Below, piece by piece: positions 18,477 to 26,666 of a stretch of 54,271 bases of DNA (positions are counted from its first letter, which is position 1; the number at the start of each line of letters is the position of its first letter). A program made the translations under genes and the position numbers. The stretch spans positions 1 to 54,271 of the forward strand of contig JAZRSA010000001.1 in NCBI GenBank assembly GCA_045651205.1. Reading direction: 5' to 3'. The DNA is from UMGS1649 sp045651205. Lineage in GTDB: Bacteria > Bacillota > Clostridia > TANB77 > CAG-465. The notes beneath the pieces are model-generated. The model had not been told where the DNA came from, made no database searches, and saw nothing but the letters and a program-made list of their open reading frames with translations.

Positions 18477-18505
18477 ATTATATCAAAAAAACAGCATCAC
18501 ATCAA
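18477..18505 (-). promoter_or_regulatory. Sigma-A-type promoter for second polysaccharide transcript
   Basis: On the minus strand TTGATG, 17 bp, TATAAT with a TG-rich spacer end (TTTTTTTGA), about 40 bp upstream of the Fe-S protein start. No terminator is seen until 10032, so it may drive nine genes. Confidence 0.65.
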
Positions 18506-18530
18506 GGAAAAACGGCATTTTTTAACATAA

Positions 18531-18560
18531 AAAAATAAGTAGATAATTCTACTTATTTTT
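18531..18560 (-). terminator. Terminator overlapping the 3' end of wzx
   Basis: Stem AAAAATAAGTAGA/TCTACTTATTTTT with a 4-nt loop, followed on the minus strand by a T-rich run. Its first half lies in the last codons of the flippase gene. It divides the polysaccharide locus into two transcripts, though read-through is possible because the stem is AT-rich. Confidence 0.65.
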
Positions 18561-19959
18561 TCTTTCTATTTTTTATTATATTTATTATTTTTTTGAAGCC
18601 TTTTTTATTATATGTAACCGTAAATATTAGTACTGAAACTAACATTATTATATTAGTTACTATATTATTTATATAGAAGGCTATAAATGTTAATGTAAAT
18701 GCTATTAAAAGCGTAACAAGCATCTTAATATCCATTTTAAAATTCACATATTTTTTACAATCTATCGCCCTATATATAAACATTGCAAGATATGCTGCTA
18801 TTGTAGATATAGAAGCAGCGTAAAGTCCTATTTTCTTTATTAATATCACATTCACAACTATATTTATTACCGCAGCAAAAAATGAAGTTTTAGATATATC
18901 TAATGAACGTTTTTTAGCTACATATATAACACTTACAAGTCCTACCCCTACATTGAACAAAGATGCTAACATAAGAAGTGGTATTTGGTTGTATGCTTCT
19001 CCAAACTTTGCATTTATTATTAACGGAAATATAAACGGCGTTAACGCTATTACTAAAAGCGCTATACTTCCAAACACTTGAAAACCAGTATTTATAATAT
19101 TTGTAAAATATTTATCTCTATCTTCAGAATCTATATTTACTGCTGCTGATTCTGTCCATGCTATATTAAATATATTGTATGCATTTATATATACGCCCGA
19201 AAACTTATTCGCAGCCGCATATATACCATTCGCACCTATGCTCAGCATACCAGATATTATTGCTCTATCTGATACGTTAATTATCCACCAAGATATTGCA
19301 TTTGGTATTAAAGCTACCGAGTATTTTACAACAGACTTTAAAATATTCTTTTCAAAGGCATTACGTTTAATATATTTGTACGTTTTACAAGCAAAGAATA
19401 AATATATGCTTGCTAGCATATTAGCTATAAAGATAGATAAGAACATCCCTTCTACTTTAAATCCTAATATTACTATTAGAAGTACGTTTAACATTACAGT
19501 AAATCCTGCAACTATAAAACTACCAATTGAGTATTCTTTATTCTTTCCAAGACCTCTTGCGAGTTGCAACATAAGTCCAGATGACATATTTGCTATAACA
19601 TTAAGCAGTAAGAAATGCTTGTATTCGCTGTTTATATAATTTTGGAATATGCTATATATTCCTACATACAATAACGTTTGGAATAGAAATAATATAGCCG
19701 TACTTGTTATCAATTTTGTTTTACCTTTATCGTCATCACGAGTATCTATTAAAAATCTAAATAACCCTTGTTCTATTTGTAATGTTGCTATAGGTAATAT
19801 ACACGCTACTATTGTATTAAATAGGTCAACTATACCATACTCATCCGTGGTAAATATAGCAGTATAGAGCGGTAGCAAGAAGAAGCTAATCATCTGAGTA
19901 CACACCTTACCTATTGTAATAATAGCCGTGTTTTTCATAAGTTGTTTTTCTTTCGACAT
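18553..19959 (-). CDS. Wzx-type oligosaccharide flippase
   Basis: MOP-superfamily membrane exporter of 468 residues with about 12-14 hydrophobic segments. It opens MKNTAIITIGKVCTQMISFFLLPLYTAIF and contains YGIVDLFNTIV, both typical of polysaccharide biosynthesis protein/Wzx families. It should move undecaprenyl-linked repeat units across the membrane for the Wzy-like polymerase at 14442. AAAGGTAAAAATA precedes the ATG. It is 25 bp after the HIT gene in the first polysaccharide transcript. The C-terminus is very Lys-rich and overlaps the terminator. Confidence 0.9.
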   Translation of the reverse strand: MSKEKQLMKNTAIITIGKVCTQMISFFLLPLYTAIFTTDEYGIVDLFNTIVACILPIATLQIEQGLFRFLIDTRDDDKGKTKLITSTAILFLFQTLLYVGIYSIFQNYINSEYKHFLLLNVIANMSSGLMLQLARGLGKNKEYSIGSFIVAGFTVMLNVLLIVILGFKVEGMFLSIFIANMLASIYLFFACKTYKYIKRNAFEKNILKSVVKYSVALIPNAISWWIINVSDRAIISGMLSIGANGIYAAANKFSGVYINAYNIFNIAWTESAAVNIDSEDRDKYFTNIINTGFQVFGSIALLVIALTPFIFPLIINAKFGEAYNQIPLLMLASLFNVGVGLVSVIYVAKKRSLDISKTSFFAAVINIVVNVILIKKIGLYAASISTIAAYLAMFIYRAIDCKKYVNFKMDIKMLVTLLIAFTLTFIAFYINNIVTNIIMLVSVLIFTVTYNKKGFKKIINIIKNRKKK

Positions 19960-19984
19960 TATTTTTACCTTTCTTTATATTTTA

Positions 19985-20488
19985 TTATATTCTTTCTTTT
20001 ATTTTATCTATTTTTTCTTGATTATGAACATACTCTTGTCTTTCTTTTACAAAGTTTTTAGAGCCTCTTTTTTCAAAGTTATATCTAGGTATTAATTGTA
20101 TATGGAAATGGTTCATTGGTCCATCGCACATTGTACAAAGGTAAACGCTTTCTGAGCCATATACTTCTTTTAATATGTTCATCATTTTCTTTGCAAAAAC
20201 AAATATTTTATTACACAAATCGTCCGGTATATCCATCATATCTTTATAATGAACTTTCGAAGAAATAGCTGTATGCCCCTTTGCTCTCGGATTACCAACG
20301 AAAAAGCATTCTATTTCCTCATCTTCATATAATTTTTTATCCGTATTATCTCCGTATAGGCAATTATTATGAGCTCTATCAAAGCAAGTCGGACAAATAC
20401 CGTTATCAACTAAATCTGGCATTTTAACTTCGCCTTTTATTATTAATTCTTCTAATTCACCTTCAGATAAACTTTTTAGATTTTCCAT
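19985..20488 (-). CDS. HIT-superfamily protein with HxHxQ active site
   Basis: Histidine-triad fold protein of 167 residues. It shows FVGNPRAKGHTAIS in the middle and the active-site segment NHFHIQLIPRY (H127, H129, Q131). The last triad position is Gln, as in the GalT/ADP-sulfurylase branch that transfers nucleotides, rather than His as in Hint/Fhit hydrolases. CPTC (32-35) and C118/C121 could bind zinc, as in GalT. Position between the pyruvyl transferase and Wzx suggests nucleotide-sugar metabolism, but this is only inference; a general dinucleotide hydrolase or phosphorylase is also possible. AGGAGAGTTAT supports the start. Confidence 0.82.
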   Translation of the reverse strand: MENLKSLSEGELEELIIKGEVKMPDLVDNGICPTCFDRAHNNCLYGDNTDKKLYEDEEIECFFVGNPRAKGHTAISSKVHYKDMMDIPDDLCNKIFVFAKKMMNILKEVYGSESVYLCTMCDGPMNHFHIQLIPRYNFEKRGSKNFVKERQEYVHNQEKIDKIKERI

Positions 20489-20508
20489 ATAACTCTCCTA
20501 TTATTTAA

Positions 20509-21609
20509 TTATAATCCTAAATTATCTTTTAAATATTTAACAGATTCTTTTTTCTTTTCTTCAATTTTGCTTTTAGCTTGTTTGTAGTCTATTTTTTCAT
20601 CTATATCTAGTTTTTTTACATCTTCTAAACTTGCTATAGAGCGTCTTTCAAGACCAGCTAATTTTATTAAGTCTCTTAGTCTTCCAGCTCTTTCTCTTGG
20701 CATTAATGCATAAAATTTTCTTTCGAATATTATACTAAATATTAATCCATGGAATGAATTCGTTATAACATATTCTGCGTTTTTAAATACATTTAAGAAG
20801 TCTACTGGACCTTTTTCATAGTATGACATAAGTTCTTTCATCTTTTTAGATTTTCTTCTAAAATGTATTACCTTAAGACCAGTTTTTTCTGAAAGATAAT
20901 TTGCAATTTTTTCAACTTCTGGGTCTTTAAATAAAATATATACTAATATATATTTTTGTTCCTTTAAATCATGAACTTTGTTTTCTTCTATTAATTTATC
21001 CCATTTTTTCTTTTCAAGCAACAAAGTTGGATCTAAAACTGTTGTAACATCTTTTCCAATTACGTCGCTAAGTTTTCTTTCTACGCTTGCTTCTCTTACA
21101 GATACAGCATCTGCTCTTTTTAATTTTTCTTTGAAGTCTTTTGCATATTCATCTAACGTAGCATCATCACCAACACTAGCTGCATATGTTACACGTTTAA
21201 TATTGTTTTTACCAAAATTTAAAGTATATACATCAGATACACCATTTGTTATATTTGGATTAAATATTTGGTCACTTCCAGCTACATATATTTCACCTTT
21301 TTTAGCATCATTTCCTATTTCTTCTGCAGTATAATACTTTTTGCTAGTTCCGTCTAGATATTTGTTACAGAACTTCTTAAAACTAATTTTTCTATTTATA
21401 TTTCTTTTCAAATTCCAAAAACTAGATAAAAAAGTTTTTAATGATTTGGTTTTAATTAATCTATATCCTTTTAACACTCTTTCGCTTTGGTAATTTACAA
21501 AACTTGCATCACCACCAAGCTCTTTTATTTTTTCTTTTAAAGCATACGCTTGTAAATTAGCTCCATAATTTTCTGCGTTATGGAATGTTAACATTTTAAT
21601 TTTTTTCAT
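20509..21609 (-). CDS. Polysaccharide pyruvyl transferase family protein
   Basis: Likely transfers pyruvate from phosphoenolpyruvate to a sugar as a ketal, or acts as a related glycan-modifying GT-B-like enzyme. The N-terminus LTFHNAENYGANLQAYAL is the family hallmark. YVAGSDQIFNP, YAASVGDDATL, VSVREAS and ITNSFHGLIFSIIF follow in the expected order. The length of 366 is normal. AGGAGGAATT precedes the start. It is the first gene of the first polysaccharide transcript (promoter at 21639-21667), 20 bp before the HIT gene. The F420-dehydrogenase-like partner commonly seen with it is at 17254, in the second transcript. Confidence 0.9.
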   Translation of the reverse strand: MKKIKMLTFHNAENYGANLQAYALKEKIKELGGDASFVNYQSERVLKGYRLIKTKSLKTFLSSFWNLKRNINRKISFKKFCNKYLDGTSKKYYTAEEIGNDAKKGEIYVAGSDQIFNPNITNGVSDVYTLNFGKNNIKRVTYAASVGDDATLDEYAKDFKEKLKRADAVSVREASVERKLSDVIGKDVTTVLDPTLLLEKKKWDKLIEENKVHDLKEQKYILVYILFKDPEVEKIANYLSEKTGLKVIHFRRKSKKMKELMSYYEKGPVDFLNVFKNAEYVITNSFHGLIFSIIFERKFYALMPRERAGRLRDLIKLAGLERRSIASLEDVKKLDIDEKIDYKQAKSKIEEKKKESVKYLKDNLGL

Positions 21610-21638
21610 AATTCCTCCTATTAATGATTACGTTAAAT

Positions 21639-21667
21639 ATTATACCAAACTAGATATATTTTAGCAA
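21639..21667 (-). promoter_or_regulatory. Promoter of the first polysaccharide transcript
   Basis: Minus strand TTGCTA, 17 bp, TATAAT, about 30 bp upstream of the pyruvyl transferase start. Divergent from the cassette promoter at 21718. Confidence 0.65.
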
Positions 21668-21717
21668 CATATTGTATGTATTTTACTATGTTTTATGTCT
21701 ACTGATTTCTACCAAAT

Positions 21718-21746
21718 TTGCATTTTTGTATTTTTTGTGATATAAT
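21718..21746 (+). promoter_or_regulatory. Near-consensus promoter of the 161-residue cassette gene
   Basis: TTGCAT, 17 bp spacer ending TGTGA, TATAAT. The same TG-A-TATAAT context occurs in the promoters at 46666 and 48434 of two other foreign-looking genes. Confidence 0.7.
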
Positions 21747-21802
21747 TCATTTGCGTTATACCCATAAAATTTTATTCATAATTATGAGAAAGGAAGAACA
21801 CT

Positions 21803-22288
21803 ATGAAGTACGTAGTCGGTAAAATTGGCAACATGTTAGGCGGCGAATTTAAAACTCGCTATACCCATCCGAAATACATTGAAGCTGATTCCGAGAAAGA
21901 AGCCGTACGCATCTACAACGAGCAAGAAATATATTCGAACTCTGCTAGAACTCTTGGCCCATCGCTCGCCAAATGTATCGGTTTCATCGACGAAAAAAAT
22001 CAACTTTGCATTCCGGAATACCATTTAAAGTACCAATCTGGCAAAAAATTGCGTCCCCACAAACCCGGTGCGTTCAATTATCTTGTGAGCAGACTGCTTG
22101 ACGAGCCTAAAAAGCTCACCGAATACAGTTTTTATGTAACTGAATTTATTCAAGCCGTGTGCCCAGAAGACGCATTGACCATCTATCAAAGCTTGTATCC
22201 TTCACATCAATTCCCTGCCTATGTTTTAGGCTATTTGGACGAGAACAATACATTTATTGTTCCAAACATTATGGATTATATAGCATAA
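21803..22288 (+). CDS. Unknown protein with internal duplication, foreign codon use
   Basis: Not recognised. The 161 residues appear to be two copies of one unit of about 50 residues. The first spans about 20-75 (KYIEADSEKEAVRIY ... GFIDEKN ... IPEY) and the second about 110-160 (EFIQAVCPEDALTIY ... GYLDENN ... VPNI). No signal peptide or membrane helix is seen. Codons such as CGC, CGT, CTC, GCC and CCG are frequent, unlike the TTA/AGA style of all neighbours. It stands alone on the plus strand between two minus-strand operons, with its own promoter (21718) and strong terminator (22311). AAGGAAGAACACT precedes the ATG. Most likely a horizontally acquired single gene. Confidence 0.75.
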   Translation: MKYVVGKIGNMLGGEFKTRYTHPKYIEADSEKEAVRIYNEQEIYSNSARTLGPSLAKCIGFIDEKNQLCIPEYHLKYQSGKKLRPHKPGAFNYLVSRLLDEPKKLTEYSFYVTEFIQAVCPEDALTIYQSLYPSHQFPAYVLGYLDENNTFIVPNIMDYIA

Positions 22289-22310
22289 TCCCACTAAAAC
22301 TGTTAACAAC

Positions 22311-22342
22311 AGCACCTCGAAAATATTCGAGGTGCTTATTGC
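22311..22342. terminator. Strong bidirectional terminator
   Basis: Stem AGCACCTCGAA/TTCGAGGTGCT with a 4-nt loop, followed by TATTGCTATCTATTTT on the plus strand. It ends the plus-strand cassette gene and can also end the minus-strand EamA transcript, whose stop is at 22351. Confidence 0.85.
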
Positions 22343-22350
22343 TATCTATT

Positions 22351-23199
22351 TTATATTAATGTTAATATTATTCCAAATATTATTAACATAGAACACGCCA
22401 ATTTTTTCAATGTGTTTTTCTCTTTAAATAAAATTTTACCTAATATTATAATCTCTATTACACTTAATTGCTTTATACCTGTCATAATAGATACTTTACT
22501 AGTTTCTATCTCATTTGCTATAAATAAAAACTTATCTCCAACGGCTAAGCACACAGCCGCCACTACTATCCAATAATTTTTATTCATAGCCTTAATATTT
22601 ATCTTCTTTTGTTTTATTAAAAGTATTATCCAATATATTATCGTTAAGAATAGCAAAAACCAAAACTGAAGTTGTGTTCCTGTTATATCTTTAGTGATAT
22701 ATTTGTCTATTATAGCTGAAATTGCATTTAATAAACATGATGCAAGCAACATTAAAATAGACTTAAAATTCGTTTCTTTTTCCTCATTATTATTCGCAAA
22801 TTTGTTTACTAATGCAAGCCCAAGTATTATTATAACAAGCCCTAAAAGCGTTAAAATAGTAAGTTTTTCTCCAAGTAAAATAATACTTAGCGCTACCGAA
22901 AATACTATTCTAGATAAATTGACAAGGCCATACACACTAATACTTGTTGTTTCCAAGGCCTTTAACGCTAATAACCACGCTATTACTATTATACACGATT
23001 TAAATAATATTATAATTAGCGGTGTTATTCCTATTACTATACTTTCTTTTGTCATTAAAGCAGCTATTAAAAACGCTACTAACGAAAATACAGCTAATAC
23101 TTCAAAAATACTATTCTTTTCTATAGATTTCTTTTTTGCGCATTGAAATACGCCATTTATTATGGCGTACAATACGGTTAATATAATCCAATTTGTCAT
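22351..23199 (-). CDS. EamA/DMT-superfamily transporter
   Basis: Drug/metabolite-type membrane transporter of unknown substrate. About 282 residues contain ten hydrophobic helices in two EamA repeats, for example ALETTSISVYGLVNLSRIVF in the first and ANEIETSKVSIMTGIKQL in the second. An upstream in-frame ATG at 23244 would overlap the preceding gene, but AGAGGA lies 7 nt before the ATG at 23199 (MTNWIIL), which is the better start and removes the overlap. It follows the small membrane protein gene by 23 bp. The direction (import or export) cannot be told. Confidence 0.87.
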   Translation of the reverse strand: MTNWIILTVLYAIINGVFQCAKKKSIEKNSIFEVLAVFSLVAFLIAALMTKESIVIGITPLIIILFKSCIIVIAWLLALKALETTSISVYGLVNLSRIVFSVALSIILLGEKLTILTLLGLVIIILGLALVNKFANNNEEKETNFKSILMLLASCLLNAISAIIDKYITKDITGTQLQFWFLLFLTIIYWIILLIKQKKINIKAMNKNYWIVVAAVCLAVGDKFLFIANEIETSKVSIMTGIKQLSVIEIIILGKILFKEKNTLKKLACSMLIIFGIILTLI

Positions 23200-23222
23200 T
23201 TGCATTTCCTCTATAGTATTTA

Positions 23223-23612
23223 TTAGTTCATATATGGATTCCATTCTTTTAATGAAACCCCACCTAGCGCTCCTACAATAGGTTCTGTATTATATGTGAA
23301 CGTATACATGTAACTATCTTCTGTATAATACAAATTTGTAATTACACCTATTTGAAAATATATATCTAAAAGTTTCCCCATCTCTTTTACTTTATTATCT
23401 TGAGATAAACCTTTGAACCCTTGATGATTTAATAATTCCGCTACTCCTGCGTCTACATCCTTACTATATTGTTGATAAATAGATTCTAATTTAAATTGAC
23501 TATTTTTATCCGCTATATATATTTTGCATATTATCGTTAATGCTAATATTACAAAAACTAATACCACCCATATAGGGTTCATCTTTTTAACTTCTTCTTG
23601 TTTACTTTTCAT
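23223..23612 (-). CDS. Unknown single-pass membrane protein
   Basis: Not recognised. Of 129 residues, the first 10 are charged, then one hydrophobic helix (about residues 12-30, PIWVVLVFVILALTIICKIY). A probable extracytoplasmic domain follows, with YTEDSYMYTFTYNTEPIVGA near the C-terminus. This layout suggests a membrane-anchored surface protein. AGAGGAG spaced 7 nt before the ATG at 23612 supports the start. It is upstream of and close to the EamA gene, so probably co-transcribed. Confidence 0.72.
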   Translation of the reverse strand: MKSKQEEVKKMNPIWVVLVFVILALTIICKIYIADKNSQFKLESIYQQYSKDVDAGVAELLNHQGFKGLSQDNKVKEMGKLLDIYFQIGVITNLYYTEDSYMYTFTYNTEPIVGALGGVSLKEWNPYMN

Positions 23613-23676
23613 ATGTTATCTCCTCTTATTTAATTATATATCTATATTATTACATATATATTTTTTTTGCAAGCAA

Positions 23677-23710
23677 AAAACACCTTAACATACATTAGTT
23701 AAGGTGTTTT
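23677..23710 (-). terminator. Terminator after lysS
   Basis: Stem AAAACACCTTAAC/GTTAAGGTGTTTT with an 8-nt loop, followed on the minus strand by a T-run (TTTTTTGC). It begins a few bases after the lysS stop. Confidence 0.9.
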
Positions 23711-23715
23711 ATATA

Positions 23716-25224
23716 TTAATCTTTGTTTAATGGTTTCATTGTTGGAAAGAATAAGATATCTCTTATTGAGTAGCTATTTGTAAGTAGCATAATAAGTCTA
23801 TCTAATCCAATTCCTAGACCACCTGTTGGTGGTAAACCTATTTCTAAGCAGTTAACGAAATCTTCATCCATTCCACCAGCTTCTTCGTCACCTAAAGCTT
23901 TAGCTTCTGCTTGTTTTACAAATCTTTCATATTGGTCTATTGGATCATTTAATTCTGAGTATGCGTTACCATATTCACGTCCACCAATAAATAATTCAAA
24001 TCTTTCAACAAGTGTAGGATCTGATGGTTTTCTCTTTGTTAAAGGAGAAACTTCTACTGGGTAGTCTATTATAAATGTTGGTTGAATTAAAGTATCTTCT
24101 ACATATTCTTCAAAGAACATATTTATAATGTGACCTCTTGTATTCTTTATAGGATCAACTTCAAGACCTTTTTCCTTAGCTAAAGCTTGTGCTTCGCTAT
24201 CTGTTTTAATTGTATTAAAGTCTACTCCTGTAACATTTTTGATAGCTTCTATCATAGGAAGTCTCTTCCAACCTGGTGTTAAATCTATATCTACTCCTTG
24301 ATAGTTAATTTGCATTGTTCCTAGAACGTTTCTAGCGATTGTAGAGATTATTTCTTCTGCAATATCCATCATATCGTTATAGTCTTCATATGCAGCATAT
24401 AATTCTATATTAGTAAACTCAGGATTGTGTTTGATATCCATTCCTTCGTTTCTAAAGTTTCTACCAATTTCGTATACCTTTTCAATACCACCAGCAATTA
24501 TTCTCTTTAGGTTTAATTCCGGAGCTATTCTTAAGTACATATCTAGATTTAATGTATTGTGGTGAGTAACGAATGGTCTTGCAGCGTCTCCAGTAGCTAC
24601 TGTAGTAAGTATTGGAGTTTCAACTTCAAGATATCCCTTTTCGTCTAATATTCTTCTTAATTCTTTGATTATAGCGCTTCTAGTTATGAATGTATCCTTA
24701 ACTTCTGGATTCATTATCATATCTACATATCTTTGTCTATATCTTAAATCTACGTCTTTTAATCCATGATATTTTTCTGGTAATGGTCTTAAAGACTTAG
24801 TTAAAAGCTTAATTTCTTTTGCATGAATAGAAATTTCCTCTGTTTTTGTTTTAAATACAAATCCTTTAATACCTATAATATCTCCAATATCATATGTCTT
24901 AAATTCAGCATAAGCTTCTTCACCTAAATCATTTATGCTAACATAGCTTTGTAGTCTTCCATACATATCTTGAATATGGCAAAAAGAAGCTTTTCCCATT
25001 ATTCTCTTTCCCATTATTCTACCAGCAACAACTACATCTTTTTCATTTAATTCATCGAAATTTTCTTTAACGTCTTTGCTTGTATGTGTTCTTTCATATT
25101 TAGTTACTTCGAAAGGATTCTTACCTTTTTCAGTTAACTCCTTTAACTTGTCCATTCTAACTTGAACTAACTTATCGATGTCTTCTTCTGTTTGTAAAGA
25201 CTCATTTACATTTTCTTCTTGCAT
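23716..25224 (-). CDS. lysS: Lysyl-tRNA synthetase, class II
   Basis: Charges tRNA-Lys. The N-terminal OB-fold anticodon domain (VAGRIMGKRIMGKASFCHIQD) precedes the class II core. That core has motif 2 EIGRNFRNEGMDIKHNPEFT and motif 3 GLPPTGGLGIGLDRL close to the C-terminus. The 502 residues are typical. GGAGGG precedes the ATG. The gene follows greA by 43 bp, the greA-lysS order common in Firmicutes, and ends in the hairpin at 23677. Confidence 0.98.
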   Translation of the reverse strand: MQEENVNESLQTEEDIDKLVQVRMDKLKELTEKGKNPFEVTKYERTHTSKDVKENFDELNEKDVVVAGRIMGKRIMGKASFCHIQDMYGRLQSYVSINDLGEEAYAEFKTYDIGDIIGIKGFVFKTKTEEISIHAKEIKLLTKSLRPLPEKYHGLKDVDLRYRQRYVDMIMNPEVKDTFITRSAIIKELRRILDEKGYLEVETPILTTVATGDAARPFVTHHNTLNLDMYLRIAPELNLKRIIAGGIEKVYEIGRNFRNEGMDIKHNPEFTNIELYAAYEDYNDMMDIAEEIISTIARNVLGTMQINYQGVDIDLTPGWKRLPMIEAIKNVTGVDFNTIKTDSEAQALAKEKGLEVDPIKNTRGHIINMFFEEYVEDTLIQPTFIIDYPVEVSPLTKRKPSDPTLVERFELFIGGREYGNAYSELNDPIDQYERFVKQAEAKALGDEEAGGMDEDFVNCLEIGLPPTGGLGIGLDRLIMLLTNSYSIRDILFFPTMKPLNKD

Positions 25225-25267
25225 CTTTTTACCCTCCTTAATATGCTAAGTAGTATGTAGCGGTTCA

Positions 25268-25744
25268 CTACATACTTTTACTTATATCTAATATTTTATA
25301 TTTTATAGTCCCATCTGGAACTTCAACATCTACATCTTCACCTTTTTTGTGTCCAAATAATGCTTTACCTACTGGTGATTCTACAGATATTTTACCACTT
25401 GCTAAATCTATTTCAGTAGATCCAACTATGTGATATTCTATTTCTTCTTCAAATTCATAGTCATAAAGTTTAACTAATGTTCCAATACCAACTTCTTTAG
25501 TTGAAATATTGTCTACGATTTCAGCGTTTCTAACCATAACTTCTAGTTCAGCTATTTTAGCTTCTAATAATGCTTGTTCATTTTTAGCTTCATCGTATTC
25601 TGAATTTTCAGATAGATCTCCAAATTCCTTTGCTTCTTTTATTTTAGCAGCTACTTCCATTTTCTTTGGCCCTTTTAGATATGCTAGCTCTTCTTGCAAT
25701 TTATTATATCCTTCTTCTGTAAGAAGTACCTTGTTTTCTTCCAT
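25268..25744 (-). CDS. greA: Transcription elongation factor GreA
   Basis: Rescues backtracked RNA polymerase by stimulating cleavage of the nascent RNA. The N-terminal coiled coil contains LTEEGYNKLQEELAYLK and the acidic tip GDLSENSEYDEAKNEQ (conserved Asp/Glu of the GreA tip). The C-terminal FKBP-like domain has SPVGKALFGHKKGEDVDVEVP. The 158 residues are exactly family size. Promoter at 25772-25800 with TTGACA; ribosome site AGGAGGAAAATAAA. First gene of the greA-lysS operon. Confidence 0.98.
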   Translation of the reverse strand: MEENKVLLTEEGYNKLQEELAYLKGPKKMEVAAKIKEAKEFGDLSENSEYDEAKNEQALLEAKIAELEVMVRNAEIVDNISTKEVGIGTLVKLYDYEFEEEIEYHIVGSTEIDLASGKISVESPVGKALFGHKKGEDVDVEVPDGTIKYKILDISKSM

Positions 25745-25771
25745 TTTATTTTCCTCCTAAATGTCTGGTAT

Positions 25772-25800
25772 AGTTTACCTTAAATACTGCGTTTTGTCAA
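25772..25800 (-). promoter_or_regulatory. greA-lysS promoter
   Basis: Minus strand TTGACA, 17 bp, TAAACT, 30 bp upstream of the greA start. Confidence 0.55.
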
Positions 25801-25808
25801 GTATTAGT

Positions 25809-26624
25809 TTACATTTGTCTTAATGCATATGCCGTTGGTAATATACCATACCTTTTTACTATATAACCTGTTATATCCCTCTTATTTTCTATCTTATTAA
25901 AAAATATTATATTTGCATTAAATTTATCATTTAATGCATCTTCTAAATCTACTACGCAAGTTCTTTTATTAAGTCTCATTCTAGGATAATTTAATCTATA
26001 ATCATCAGCATAATATATTACATCATAATCTACAAATGCTTTCTTATTATATTTTATTATCTCTATTACAGTACCTTCGTTATTATTAATATTATCTATA
26101 TCATTAATAATTTCTCTGGTTGCATTATTCTTTAAATAAATATTTACCTTTTTGTAATTTCTTATAGCTTCTGTTATTAAATTTAAATCTATATTATTTA
26201 CATCTCTATATACACACAACATTTTTATATCTTGTATGTCTATGTTGTTTTTTATACTATATTCATCTATATATTTGAAAACATTTATATTCATTTCATT
26301 TAAGCATGGTAATTGTTTAACACCTAATTCTTCCATAAGACACATCAAATATTTAACACATCTGTCTGTTTTATTCAAATTTTCTGCTAATATATATATA
26401 ATATCTGTATTAAGTTTTTTTATTATTCTTCTTAGTTTAATTTTAAATAATGCAGCTCTTATATTATTTATAAATTTACCATCTTTCGCTTTAAGATTAG
26501 CTATATTATTTATCTTAGATTTTGATAGTATAATTTCTGTTATTTTTTTATTATCTGTAACATCATATTTATTTACTGTTGCACTTCTTTTTAAGTCTTG
26601 TATATCTATTAAAATAAATTCCAT
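25809..26624 (-). CDS. Unknown protein downstream of cdaA
   Basis: Not recognised. About 271 residues without signal peptide or membrane helix, Asn/Ile/Lys-rich, with alternating strands and helices (for example YKKVNIYLKNN, FVDYDVIYYADDYRLNYPRM, and the C-terminal DITGYIVKRYGILPTAYA). A GTG three codons earlier is open, but AGGTG placed 6-7 nt before the ATG at 26624 is preferred. It follows cdaA by 42 bp in the position where cdaR (a YbbR-repeat membrane protein) usually lies. It has no YbbR features, so it is not CdaR. A role in c-di-AMP control is possible only by context. Confidence 0.7.
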   Translation of the reverse strand: MEFILIDIQDLKRSATVNKYDVTDNKKITEIILSKSKINNIANLKAKDGKFINNIRAALFKIKLRRIIKKLNTDIIYILAENLNKTDRCVKYLMCLMEELGVKQLPCLNEMNINVFKYIDEYSIKNNIDIQDIKMLCVYRDVNNIDLNLITEAIRNYKKVNIYLKNNATREIINDIDNINNNEGTVIEIIKYNKKAFVDYDVIYYADDYRLNYPRMRLNKRTCVVDLEDALNDKFNANIIFFNKIENKRDITGYIVKRYGILPTAYALRQM

Positions 26625-26666
26625 ATATATCACCTAAATAATATATATGAATAATTTATTTTAATA

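Noticed and set aside
23199..23244. Overlap of the EamA gene with the preceding gene
   Set aside because: Removed by choosing the ATG at 23199, which has AGAGGA at proper spacing.
25809..26624. CdaR/YbbR protein after cdaA
   Set aside because: The sequence has no membrane helix or YbbR strand repeats.
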